Positions 1 to 5,208 of a stretch of 5,208 bases of DNA are shown piece after piece. The position numbers were made by a program, and so were the translations under genes. The first letter of the stretch is position 1. Every line of letters starts with the position of its first letter. Under the pieces are notes generated by a model, which worked only from the letters and a program-made list of their open reading frames with translations, had not been told where the DNA came from and did no database searches. Source of the DNA: Cellvibrionales bacterium UBA5860 (GTDB taxonomy: Bacteria > Pseudomonadota > Gammaproteobacteria > Pseudomonadales > Porticoccaceae); NCBI GenBank assembly GCA_002431545.1, contig DJFY01000049.1, forward strand, positions 1-5,208, read 5' to 3'.

Positions 1-1069
1 GACACCGGAACGACGATAACCCGGGTTGCCCGCCCGCTGCCAGGCCGTAGAGATAGGGTCGCCCTATCATGCAGGCGGTGGCGCCGAGCGCCAGGGCTTT
101 TAATACATGGGTTCCCCGCCTCACGCCGCCATCGACGATAATATCCATTTCGCCGCCGACGGCGTCCGCTATTTCGCCGACCTGTTCAATGGGCGCCGGC
201 GAAGTGTCAAGTTGCCGTCCGCCGTGATTGGAGATGATCACAGCCGTCGCGCCAATGCTTTTCGCTCGTTTCGCATCCTCCGCCGACATAATGCCCTTGA
301 TAGCAAAGGCACCACGCCAGTGTTGGGCAATTGCTTCCGCAGCAGACCAGTTTAATGCTCGGTCGAACTGGCCGTTGATGTAATGCCCGAGTGAACTTAC
401 TTTTGAACTGCCCTCGGCGATATGCCGAGACAGGTTGGCCATTTCCAGAGGTGGCGTTGTGAAGTAGCGATATACCCAGCGCGGGCGTGCGGCAAAGGCT
501 GCCAGACTGGCCAATGTAGGTTTCGGCGGCACGGTCATTCCCGTGCGCAAGTCCCGCTCGCGATTACCCTGTACGACCGTGTCGACAGTCAGACACAAGG
601 CATTGAAGCCCGAGCTTCGGCAGCGGTCGATCAGCTCGCGATTGATGCCGGGGTCGCGTAAGACATAAAGCTGGAATAACTTGGGGCCGCTCGTTTCCGC
701 GGCGATGTCTTCGATGCTGGTCGTCGACAGTGTAGAGAGGGAATAGAGCGTACCGAAACGTTCCGCGGCGCGAGCCACCGCGCGTTCACCTTCGTGGTGG
801 AAAAAACGCGTCATTCCGGTAGGCGAGAGAATGACTGGCCAGTCTACTTCGCAACCCAGGACGGTTGTTTTGGTGTCGACTGTCGTCACTTCCTCGAGAC
901 AGCGAGGTATTAATGCGTATTGGTTAAACGCTGCCGTGTTGTGGTAGCGCGTTATTTCGTCATCGGCACCACCTTCGATATAGTGATAAAGCGGAGTCGG
1001 CAGCCGGGCTTTGGCGCCACTACGAAAGTCTTCGAGATTAAAACAGCGGTTGATGCGCCTTGCGAACAT
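1..1069 (-). CDS. FMN-dependent alpha-hydroxy-acid dehydrogenase/oxidase (LldD/glycolate oxidase family), C-terminus cut by window edge
   Basis: The frame stays open for 356 codons from an ATG at 1069 to the left edge. Enzymes of this family use FMN in a TIM barrel to oxidise 2-hydroxy acids such as lactate, glycolate or mandelate to 2-keto acids. By alignment to spinach glycolate oxidase, every catalytic residue is present: Tyr30 (LYHYIEGGADDE), Tyr135 (QLYV), Asp163 (LTVDT), Lys258 (AIKG), and His282 and Arg285 in the signature SNHGGRQLD (280-288). The phosphate-binding segments VDGGVRRG (312-319) and GRPYLYGLAAGG (336-347) follow. Family members are usually about 350-390 residues, so perhaps 10-35 residues are missing. 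The start fits the usual N-terminus (INRCFNLEDFR), although no good Shine-Dalgarno precedes it. The last visible residues (GQPGLSSFRC) are atypical where GxAGVxRAL is common. The substrate, and oxidase versus quinone- or cytochrome-linked dehydrogenase, cannot be decided from sequence. The gene is divergent from the methyltransferase. Confidence 0.93.
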   Translation of the reverse strand, partial: MFARRINRCFNLEDFRSGAKARLPTPLYHYIEGGADDEITRYHNTAAFNQYALIPRCLEEVTTVDTKTTVLGCEVDWPVILSPTGMTRFFHHEGERAVARAAERFGTLYSLSTLSTTSIEDIAAETSGPKLFQLYVLRDPGINRELIDRCRSSGFNALCLTVDTVVQGNRERDLRTGMTVPPKPTLASLAAFAARPRWVYRYFTTPPLEMANLSRHIAEGSSKVSSLGHYINGQFDRALNWSAAEAIAQHWRGAFAIKGIMSAEDAKRAKSIGATAVIISNHGGRQLDTSPAPIEQVGEIADAVGGEMDIIVDGGVRRGTHVLKALALGATACMIGRPYLYGLAAGGQPGLSSFRC

Positions 1070-1070
1070 A

Positions 1071-1080
1071 GGGTTAACCC
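1071..1080. promoter_or_regulatory. 10-base perfect palindrome just upstream of the hydroxy-acid dehydrogenase start
   Basis: GGGTTAACCC is its own reverse complement and lies one base upstream of the minus-strand ATG at 1069, where a ribosome binding site would normally be. It could be half of an operator, part of an mRNA hairpin that affects translation, or chance. No known regulator site is recognised. Confidence 0.3.
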
Positions 1081-1128
1081 GGTGAGTTGATCCCGCTATG
1101 TTAATGATTTATCGGTCGCGATCGCAAA

Positions 1129-1145
1129 ACCGGACGACGTCCGGT
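1129..1145. promoter_or_regulatory. 17-base inverted repeat in the divergent spacer, candidate operator
   Basis: ACCGGAC and GTCCGGT form perfect 7-base arms around a 3-base GAC centre. The site lies between the divergent hydroxy-acid dehydrogenase and methyltransferase genes, 60 bases upstream of the former and about 150 upstream of the latter. Size and symmetry fit a binding site for a dimeric repressor such as GntR or TetR types, but no regulator gene is in the window and no named consensus is matched. No T-tract follows either arm, so it does not look like a terminator. I found no convincing -35/-10 pair for either gene in this spacer. Confidence 0.35.
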
Positions 1146-1285
1146 CCCGGTTTGGCCGGCTTTCAGTTAACACGGTTCGCCGTTGCGCCGGCTGCCGGGG
1201 TAGGTCCTGATCAGCTGTTTATTGCCGACGAAAATGTTTACTCTGGCCCGAGGCCGGGTCATTTACCAGGTGTCCTCTTCTTGAC

Positions 1286-1289
1286 GGAG
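1286..1289 (+). promoter_or_regulatory. Ribosome binding site that sets the GTG start of the methyltransferase
   Basis: GGAG lies 7 bases before the GTG at 1297. No ATG in the same frame lies near the conserved N-terminal block, so this site supports the GTG as the true start. Confidence 0.65.
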
Positions 1290-1296
1290 AATTGCG

Positions 1297-2031
1297 GTGT
1301 CAGATTCTTTTGAACATAAATCCACGGTTGACGAGATTAGAGCGCGTTTCGATGCCGACGTCGAACGGTTTTCCAGTCTGGACACCGGCCAGGTCTCTAC
1401 AGTAGATGCAGCACTGGTTCTGGAGCTTATGACACAGGCCGCGCTGCGCTCCACGCTCCGTATTACTCGCGTGCTCGACATTGGCTGTGGGGCCGGCAAC
1501 AACACCCTCAAACTGCTGCAGGCGGCGGGCCAGTTCGAATGTCATCTGCTCGACCTGAGCGCGCCCATGCTGGCGCGGGCGGAGGCTCGGGTGCGCGCGG
1601 TCAACAATCGCCGAATTGTGTGCTTCCAGGGGGACTTTCGCGAGGTTCCGCTGGATGGAAACTACGACGTGATTCTGGCGGCGGCCGTTCTCCACCATTT
1701 GCGGGACGATGCCGACTGGCGTGCAACTTTCCAGAAAATCTACGATTTGACTGCGCCTGGCGGCAGCGTTTGGATCAGTGATCTGGTCAGTCACGACACA
1801 CCCGGCGTCCAGCAGATGATGTGGCAGCGCTACGGGGATTATCTGAGCGACCTGGATGGCGAAGCTTATAGAGACAAAGTCTTCGCCTATATCGAAAAAG
1901 AGGACACGCCGCGGCCCGTGACCTTCCAGCTCGACCTGCTTCGCGAGGTGGGTTTTGAACGGGTGGAGTTACTGCATAAAAACTCGTGCTTTGCCGCCTT
2001 TGGCGCGCTGAAAGCCGGCGGTGCGGCGTGA
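1297..2031 (+). CDS. Class I SAM-dependent methyltransferase, CmoA-like/small-molecule type
   Basis: The 244-residue protein has a Rossmann-fold methyltransferase core. Motif I is LDIGCGAGN (60-68), which binds S-adenosylmethionine. Asp86 in LLDLSAPML probably contacts the ribose, GDF (112-114) is the adenine-side acidic turn, and YDVILAAAVLHHL (123-135) is motif IV with its following segment. APGGSVWISD (153-162) is the usual strand after motif IV. The N-terminal part (EIRARFDADVERFSSLDTGQ, 13-32) resembles a bacterial group of methyltransferases annotated loosely as CmoA-like, but I do not see grounds to call it the tRNA cmo5U34 enzyme. The substrate is unknown. It is probably cytosolic, with no signal peptide or membrane segment. 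Translation starts at GTG with GGAG 7 bases upstream. The stop is only 6 bases before the lipoprotein esterase, suggesting co-transcription and possibly translational coupling. Confidence 0.88.
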   Translation: MSDSFEHKSTVDEIRARFDADVERFSSLDTGQVSTVDAALVLELMTQAALRSTLRITRVLDIGCGAGNNTLKLLQAAGQFECHLLDLSAPMLARAEARVRAVNNRRIVCFQGDFREVPLDGNYDVILAAAVLHHLRDDADWRATFQKIYDLTAPGGSVWISDLVSHDTPGVQQMMWQRYGDYLSDLDGEAYRDKVFAYIEKEDTPRPVTFQLDLLREVGFERVELLHKNSCFAAFGALKAGGAA

Positions 2032-2037
2032 TCGGCA

Positions 2038-2724
2038 ATGGAAAGCGCACTAACAATAAGCGCAAAACAAATGGCTAATCTTAGATCGTGGTTTGACAAA
2101 CCCGTGCCGGCAAAAGTTTCGGGTCTGATACTTGTCTGCGCCGCACTGCTGCTCTCAGCCTGCGGCGGCCCTAAACTGGAGGTCCTGCCTGCCGATGCCA
2201 CCATCCTGGCCTTTGGCGACAGCCTCACCGCCGGTACCGGCGTTAGCTTCGAAAACAGCTACCCCGCAGTGCTCGCCACGCGGCTTGAGCGCAAAGTGAT
2301 TAACGCCGGTGTGCCCGGTGAAGTGACGCAAGAAGGTAAAGCCCGTCTGCCGCGCCTGCTCGACGAACACAGCGTTCAACTGGTGGTGATCTGCCACGGT
2401 GGCAACGACTTCCTGCGTCGGCTACCCGAAGATCAAACCGAAGCCAACCTCCGCGAGATGATCAGCGAGGTACAGTCCCGAGGGATAGACGTTGCACTAA
2501 TTGGCGTACCAGTTCCCGGCATCTGGGCCAATCCACCGGAGTTATATAAACGCCTGGCGGATGAATTCGATGTGCCCCTGGATGAGGATATCCTTGGCGA
2601 GCTCGAAACCGACCCGGCCATGAAATCCGACCCGGTTCATCTAAATAAGCCGGGCTACCAGCGTATGGCCGAGGCAGTTCTAGGTTTGCTGGTAGAGGCG
2701 GGGGCGGTGGCTGGGCCAGGATAA
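2038..2724 (+). CDS. GDSL/SGNH-family esterase (TesA/arylesterase-like), predicted lipoprotein
   Basis: The 228-residue protein carries all SGNH hydrolase blocks: FGDSLTAG (59-66) with nucleophile Ser62, NAGVPGE (89-95) with oxyanion Gly91, GGND (121-124) with Asn123, and DPVH (198-201) with the Asp198/His201 pair. Such enzymes hydrolyse acyl esters or thioesters; TesA of E. coli is the best-known relative. A hydrophobic stretch (30-39) ends in lipobox LSAC with Cys42, so the mature protein should be lipid-anchored. Gly follows the Cys, so by the Asp+2 rule it would not be held in the inner membrane and probably faces the periplasm from the outer membrane. The start is uncertain: ATG 2038 gives a long 29-residue n-region, while ATG 2071 or GTG 2104 would give a more normal signal peptide. 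None has a strong ribosome binding site. ATG 2038 is kept because it lies 6 bases after the methyltransferase stop. Confidence 0.9.
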   Translation: MESALTISAKQMANLRSWFDKPVPAKVSGLILVCAALLLSACGGPKLEVLPADATILAFGDSLTAGTGVSFENSYPAVLATRLERKVINAGVPGEVTQEGKARLPRLLDEHSVQLVVICHGGNDFLRRLPEDQTEANLREMISEVQSRGIDVALIGVPVPGIWANPPELYKRLADEFDVPLDEDILGELETDPAMKSDPVHLNKPGYQRMAEAVLGLLVEAGAVAGPG

Positions 2725-2807
2725 ACTGTTACGGGATGTTTTAGCGCAGGATGCAGGCTTGTATCGGTCAAACTGCGACTCTGGTCGTTATCAATTTCCA
2801 TGATGTC

Positions 2808-2840
2808 GAGCCAAAGGCTCTTGATCCCAACGCTTGGGTC
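2808..2840. terminator. Two small hairpins in the convergent spacer, possible bidirectional terminator
   Basis: GAGCC-AAA-GGCTC (2808-2820) and CCCAA-CGC-TTGGG (2826-2838, flanking bases partly pairing) lie between the convergent esterase and SDR stops. The position is right for termination in both directions. However, the stems are only 5 base pairs and neither strand has a run of T after them, so they are poor intrinsic terminators. The rest of 2725-2848 shows nothing I can name. Confidence 0.3.
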
Positions 2841-2848
2841 AGGCGTTT

Positions 2849-3592
2849 CTATAGTAAAGACCGCTGCCCCCCATCAATCACCAGCGTTTCCCCGGTAACA
2901 AACCCCGCTTTGTTGGTCGCCAGGAAAGCCACAAAGCGCCCAATCTCCTCGGCCTCGCCAAAGCGTTTCATGGGTATGCGCGAGACCACGAGTTTTTCCA
3001 CTTCGGTACCGCCAAAGGCATTGGCGACCATATCGGTGCGGACAAAGCCGGGCGCAACACCCAGCACGCGCACGCCATCCTTGACCCACTCTCTGGCCAA
3101 CGCGCGGGTCATGCCTTCCAGGCCGGCCTTGGAGGTGCAGTAGGGGGAGTTGTTGGCCACACCCTGGGATGCATAGACGGAGCTGATATTGATAATCACG
3201 CCGCTGCCCTGGGCTTTCATAATCGGGTGGGCGGCGCGGGACAGCACGTAGGGCGCGACCAGGTTGATATTGAGTATTTCCCGAAAGCGTTCCGGAGAGA
3301 TTTTGCTGGCCGGCTCACCTTCAGTAATGCCGGCATTGTTGACCAGAACATCGAGGCTGCCGTGGGTGGCATTGACTTCTTCGACCAGGGCTTCTAGATC
3401 GCTGTCACTGCCGACATCGCCGGTGTGGACGCTGGCTTTGCCGCGCGCTGCTTCGATCAGGGCCTGGGTTTCTTCCAGTTTGGCTCTGTCTCGGGCAAAG
3501 CAGGCGACGGTAAACCCTTCTTCGGCCAGTGCCTGGGCTATGGCCCGGCCAATGCCCCGGCTGGCGCCGGTGACTAATGCTGTTCCTGACAT
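2849..3592 (-). CDS. Short-chain dehydrogenase/reductase, FabG-like classical SDR
   Basis: The 247-residue protein matches the usual classical SDR length. TGASRGIG (8-15) is the dinucleotide-binding glycine motif, D59-V60 contacts adenine, and NNAG (85-88) stabilises the sheet. The catalytic tetrad is complete: Asn110, Ser138, Tyr151 and Lys155 (YCTSK). PGFVRTDM (181-188) and the C-terminal TGETLVIDGG are family hallmarks. Arg12 and Arg34 after the second strand favour NADP(H) over NAD(H), by family rule. The reaction is an interconversion of an alcohol and a ketone, plausibly a 3-hydroxyacyl/3-oxoacyl thioester, but substrate cannot be read from sequence. The ATG at 3592 has AGGAAG 6 bases upstream (3599-3604). 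It begins 20 bases after the CoA-transferase stop, so the two are almost certainly one operon and may act in the same pathway. A dedicated fatty-acid synthesis FabG is less likely because no fab genes are adjacent. Confidence 0.93.
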   Translation of the reverse strand: MSGTALVTGASRGIGRAIAQALAEEGFTVACFARDRAKLEETQALIEAARGKASVHTGDVGSDSDLEALVEEVNATHGSLDVLVNNAGITEGEPASKISPERFREILNINLVAPYVLSRAAHPIMKAQGSGVIINISSVYASQGVANNSPYCTSKAGLEGMTRALAREWVKDGVRVLGVAPGFVRTDMVANAFGGTEVEKLVVSRIPMKRFGEAEEIGRFVAFLATNKAGFVTGETLVIDGGQRSLL

Positions 3593-3598
3593 GGTTAA

Positions 3599-3604
3599 CT
3601 TCCT
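3599..3604 (-). promoter_or_regulatory. Ribosome binding site of the SDR
   Basis: On the minus strand AGGAAG stands 6 bases before the ATG at 3592, inside the 20-base gap after the CoA-transferase stop. The SDR can therefore be translated independently from the shared transcript. Confidence 0.65.
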
Positions 3605-3612
3605 GTGAATGG

Positions 3613-4863
3613 TTATTGATTGCCGGCTTTTAACGCGGCTTCTGGAATGGCTTCCCGAACGAGGATACCTTTTTCAACCAGCGCGCTGATTTCCTCGGCA
3701 TTCATATTGAGCAGGCCGCTAAGGATTTCTTCCGTGTGCTCGCCCAGGTAGGGGGCTTGCAGGTCGAGGTCATTGGCGTAAGCCGAGAATCGCAGGGGCG
3801 TGCCTGGCATCTGAAATTCGCCGGCGCCGCGATCGCTCACGGTGCGCACGGTGCCACGTTCAAGCATATGCGGGTGTTGCAGGACTTGCTCGATCGAAAG
3901 TATCGGCGCTACGGGGATATGGCGTTCGCCGAGTAGGCGAATCACTTCGGCGTCGCTTTCCTGCTCCTGCAGCCAGCTTTCGATGATGGGCGTCAGGACA
4001 TTCTGATTCGCCGCGCGTGCTGCGTCGTCGACGAAGCGCGGGTCTTCGAGTAATTCCGGTTTGCCCATCACTTCCACGAAATCTTTCCAGCGCCCCAGTA
4101 TGGCGATAAGGATAATGTAGCCGTCTTTGCTCTTGAACACACCTAGTGGGCCGACCGCGCCGTGATGACGGCCGGGGAGCATCGGGCTGTATTCGCCTTT
4201 GCTCGCACTGACCATGCCGACATTCATTTCGTGACAATGAAAGTAGCAATCGAGAAGACAGATATCGAGAAACTGGCCACCGCCGCCGGTGGCGCGTTCG
4301 TACAAAGCGGCGTTGATAGCCGCCAGCGCATGTGCTGCGGTCATGGTGTCGCCGAGTGCGGCGAGGGGGATATAGGGCCCGTTTTCCTGATCGCCGATCA
4401 TGCTGGTGATGCCGGCATAAGCCTGCCCGATAAAATCGTAACCTGGTAGTGTCGCCAGGGGGCCATCCTGGCCGAACGTAGAGACCGAACACATGATGCA
4501 GTCGGGATTGAGCTCGTGCACTTTCTCCCAGGGCAGACCCAGTCGACCGATGGCCCCCGGCGCAAAGTTTTCCAGCACGATATCCACTTTTTTGACCAGG
4601 TCGTAGACGATGGCCTTGCCCGCGTCGGTTCTCATGTCGACGCAGATACTCTTTTTACCGCGGTTTTGCTGAATAAAATAGACGCTCCGGTCGTTGATTT
4701 TCATGCCAACGGCGCGGATCTGTTCGCCGGCTGGCGCCAGCTCCAGTTTGATGATTTCCGCACCCATCTCCGCCATCATCCGGGTAACCCCGGGTCCCGC
4801 CACGTGTTGCGAAAAATCGAGTACACGAATACCGTCCAGAATATGTTTTTTCTTTCTCTTCAC
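3613..4863 (-). CDS. Family III CoA-transferase (CaiB/BaiF type)
   Basis: This 416-residue enzyme should move coenzyme A from an acyl-CoA donor to a carboxylic acid, as in formyl-CoA:oxalate, carnitine and bile-acid CoA-transferases. The N-terminal block LDGIRVLDFSQHVAGP (9-24) is diagnostic, followed by NRGKKSICVDMRT (67-79), ENFAPGAIGRLGL (98-110) and AALGDTMTAAHA (168-179). Asp172 of the ALGD block corresponds to the catalytic Asp169 of formyl-CoA transferase, which forms the acyl-anhydride intermediate. The C-terminal region has GVFKSKDGYIIL and ends in NAEEISALVEKGIL, as usual for the family. The GTG at 4863 is chosen because GGGGAGG lies 5 bases upstream and the conserved domain starts right after it. 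The upstream ATG at 4944 would add 27 residues unlike the family. Lys2-Lys6 make a very basic N-terminus. It is the first gene of a unit with the SDR. Substrate is unknown; fatty, aromatic or dicarboxylic acids are all possible. Confidence 0.93.
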   Translation of the reverse strand: MKRKKKHILDGIRVLDFSQHVAGPGVTRMMAEMGAEIIKLELAPAGEQIRAVGMKINDRSVYFIQQNRGKKSICVDMRTDAGKAIVYDLVKKVDIVLENFAPGAIGRLGLPWEKVHELNPDCIMCSVSTFGQDGPLATLPGYDFIGQAYAGITSMIGDQENGPYIPLAALGDTMTAAHALAAINAALYERATGGGGQFLDICLLDCYFHCHEMNVGMVSASKGEYSPMLPGRHHGAVGPLGVFKSKDGYIILIAILGRWKDFVEVMGKPELLEDPRFVDDAARAANQNVLTPIIESWLQEQESDAEVIRLLGERHIPVAPILSIEQVLQHPHMLERGTVRTVSDRGAGEFQMPGTPLRFSAYANDLDLQAPYLGEHTEEILSGLLNMNAEEISALVEKGILVREAIPEAALKAGNQ

Positions 4864-4868
4864 CTTAA

Positions 4869-4875
4869 CCTCCCC
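4869..4875 (-). promoter_or_regulatory. Strong ribosome binding site that moves the CoA-transferase start to GTG 4863
   Basis: On the minus strand GGGGAGG is followed after 5 bases by GTG. This is the best Shine-Dalgarno in the window. It lies inside the frame extension that begins at ATG 4944, which argues that the extension is not translated. Confidence 0.75.
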
Positions 4876-4949
4876 GGGCTGATTGTTATCGAATATGGCC
4901 CTTGTCCGCCGATATGCCACAAATGGGCAGAACGCAAGTATCACGCAGG

Positions 4950-4978
4950 ATCATAGTGACTTGCTTTGTATGAGACAA
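4950..4978 (-). promoter_or_regulatory. Candidate sigma70-type promoter for the CoA-transferase/SDR unit
   Basis: On the minus strand TTGTCT (4973-4978, 4 of 6 to TTGACA) and TATGAT (4950-4955, 5 of 6 to TATAAT) are separated by exactly 17 bases. Transcription would begin near 4943, giving a leader of roughly 80 bases before the GTG at 4863. A start there would leave almost no leader before ATG 4944, again favouring the GTG start. Matches of this quality also occur by chance. Confidence 0.45.
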
Positions 4979-5188
4979 CGAGCGGTACGCAGGCCGATGC
5001 CGACGACGAAGTAACGAACTGGTATCGACCGGGCAATCGGGTGTTTCAACAGGTAATTGGCGGCTTCGCCCTTGATCCGCCGCAATTATTAAGCGTTGTT
5101 GCCGGCGCAATTTGCAGCCTACAATGCGCCATCGATCTTTGCGACCCAACATGTGGCGGGCGTCTGAACACAAATTAATCACGACATT

Positions 5189-5208
5189 TATGACTAAGTA
5201 TGACTAAG
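5189..5208. repeat. Perfect tandem repeat of a 10-base unit, reaching the window edge
   Basis: TATGACTAAG occurs twice in a row with no mismatch, and the second copy ends at the last base of the window. More copies could continue beyond it. The 10-base period equals about one helical turn, so the copies would lie on the same face of DNA. This could be a pair of binding sites for a regulator or a short repeat tract. Confidence 0.6.

Larger units (their letters stand above)
4864..5208. other. 345-base region without a supported gene
   Basis: This region lies upstream of the CoA-transferase and holds its ribosome binding site, the candidate promoter and the tandem repeat at the edge. Open frames on both strands are short, lack ribosome binding sites and have low-complexity Arg/Ser-rich or unremarkable translations. 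A weak plus-strand -10-like TACAAT (5120-5125), with TTGTTG 18 bases upstream, could serve a rightward gene outside the window. No tRNA or structured RNA was recognised. Confidence 0.55.

Noticed and set aside
107..661. Two plus-strand open frames of 82 and 79 codons
   Set aside because: They lie antisense to the hydroxy-acid dehydrogenase, whose catalytic residues are all intact in the minus-strand frame; the plus-strand translations are Arg-rich and lack motifs.
1118..1125. GCGATCGC, identical to the cyanobacterial HIP1 palindrome
   Set aside because: I noticed it only here, and the gene content does not suggest a cyanobacterium; one occurrence is expected by chance in GC-rich DNA.
1098..1313. 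Plus-strand frame of 71 codons in the divergent spacer
   Set aside because: It runs into the methyltransferase start, has no ribosome binding site at its ATG and no recognisable motif; it overlaps the inverted repeat.
1297..2031. Calling the methyltransferase cmoA
   Set aside because: The general fold and N-terminal style are similar, but I could not identify carboxy-SAM binding residues and no cmoB gene is adjacent.
2751..3608. Plus-strand frames of 130 and 114 codons
   Set aside because: They are antisense shadows of the SDR; their Ser/Thr/Pro-rich composition is what GC-rich coding gives on the opposite strand.
3860..4492. Minus-strand frame of 210 codons
   Set aside because: It overlaps the CoA-transferase in another frame on the same strand and is extremely Arg-rich, typical of a frame-shifted reading of a GC-rich gene.
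4516..4956. Plus-strand frame of 146 codons
   Set aside because: It is antisense to the conserved N-terminal half of the CoA-transferase and has no ribosome binding site or family motif.
4886..5182. Minus-strand frame of 98 codons upstream of the CoA-transferase
   Set aside because: The translation is Arg/Ser-rich without motifs, no Shine-Dalgarno precedes the ATG, and the frame covers the candidate promoter.

Overview
The window reads as an ordinary bacterial chromosomal segment with moderately high GC and densely packed metabolic genes. It most resembles a proteobacterium, perhaps a marine or environmental gammaproteobacterium. That placement rests on protein style (a TesA-like lipoprotein esterase with a lipobox, a CaiB-type CoA-transferase, a FabG-like reductase) and is only a weak inference. 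I see no rRNA, tRNA, CRISPR array, insertion sequence or phage gene.

Layout, left to right. (1) Bases 1-1069, minus strand: an FMN-dependent alpha-hydroxy-acid dehydrogenase/oxidase, complete at its N-terminus and cut at its C-terminus by the window edge. (2) Bases 1070-1296: a 227-base divergent spacer holding a 10-base palindrome and a 17-base inverted repeat, both operator-like. (3) Bases 1297-2724, plus strand: a class I SAM-dependent methyltransferase (GTG start), followed after 6 bases by a GDSL/SGNH esterase lipoprotein, apparently one transcription unit. (4) Bases 2725-2848: a convergent spacer with two small hairpins. (5) Bases 2849-4863, minus strand: a two-gene unit in which a CaiB/BaiF family III CoA-transferase is followed after 20 bases by a short-chain dehydrogenase/reductase. 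(6) Bases 4864-5208: a 345-base leader with a plausible sigma70-type promoter for the CoA-transferase unit and, at the window edge, a perfect tandem 10-base repeat.

Functionally, the CoA-transferase and SDR fit a carboxylic-acid catabolic or detoxification step: the acid is activated as its CoA thioester, and a hydroxy/keto group is oxidised or reduced. The nearby hydroxy-acid dehydrogenase would suit the same kind of substrate (a 2-hydroxy acid to a 2-keto acid), but it is in a separate transcription unit and the link is a guess. The methyltransferase-esterase pair has no evident connection to them. I found no convincing novel system. The points most worth checking are the corrected GTG start of the CoA-transferase, the operator-like repeats, the coupled methyltransferase-lipoprotein pair and the tandem repeat at the right edge.
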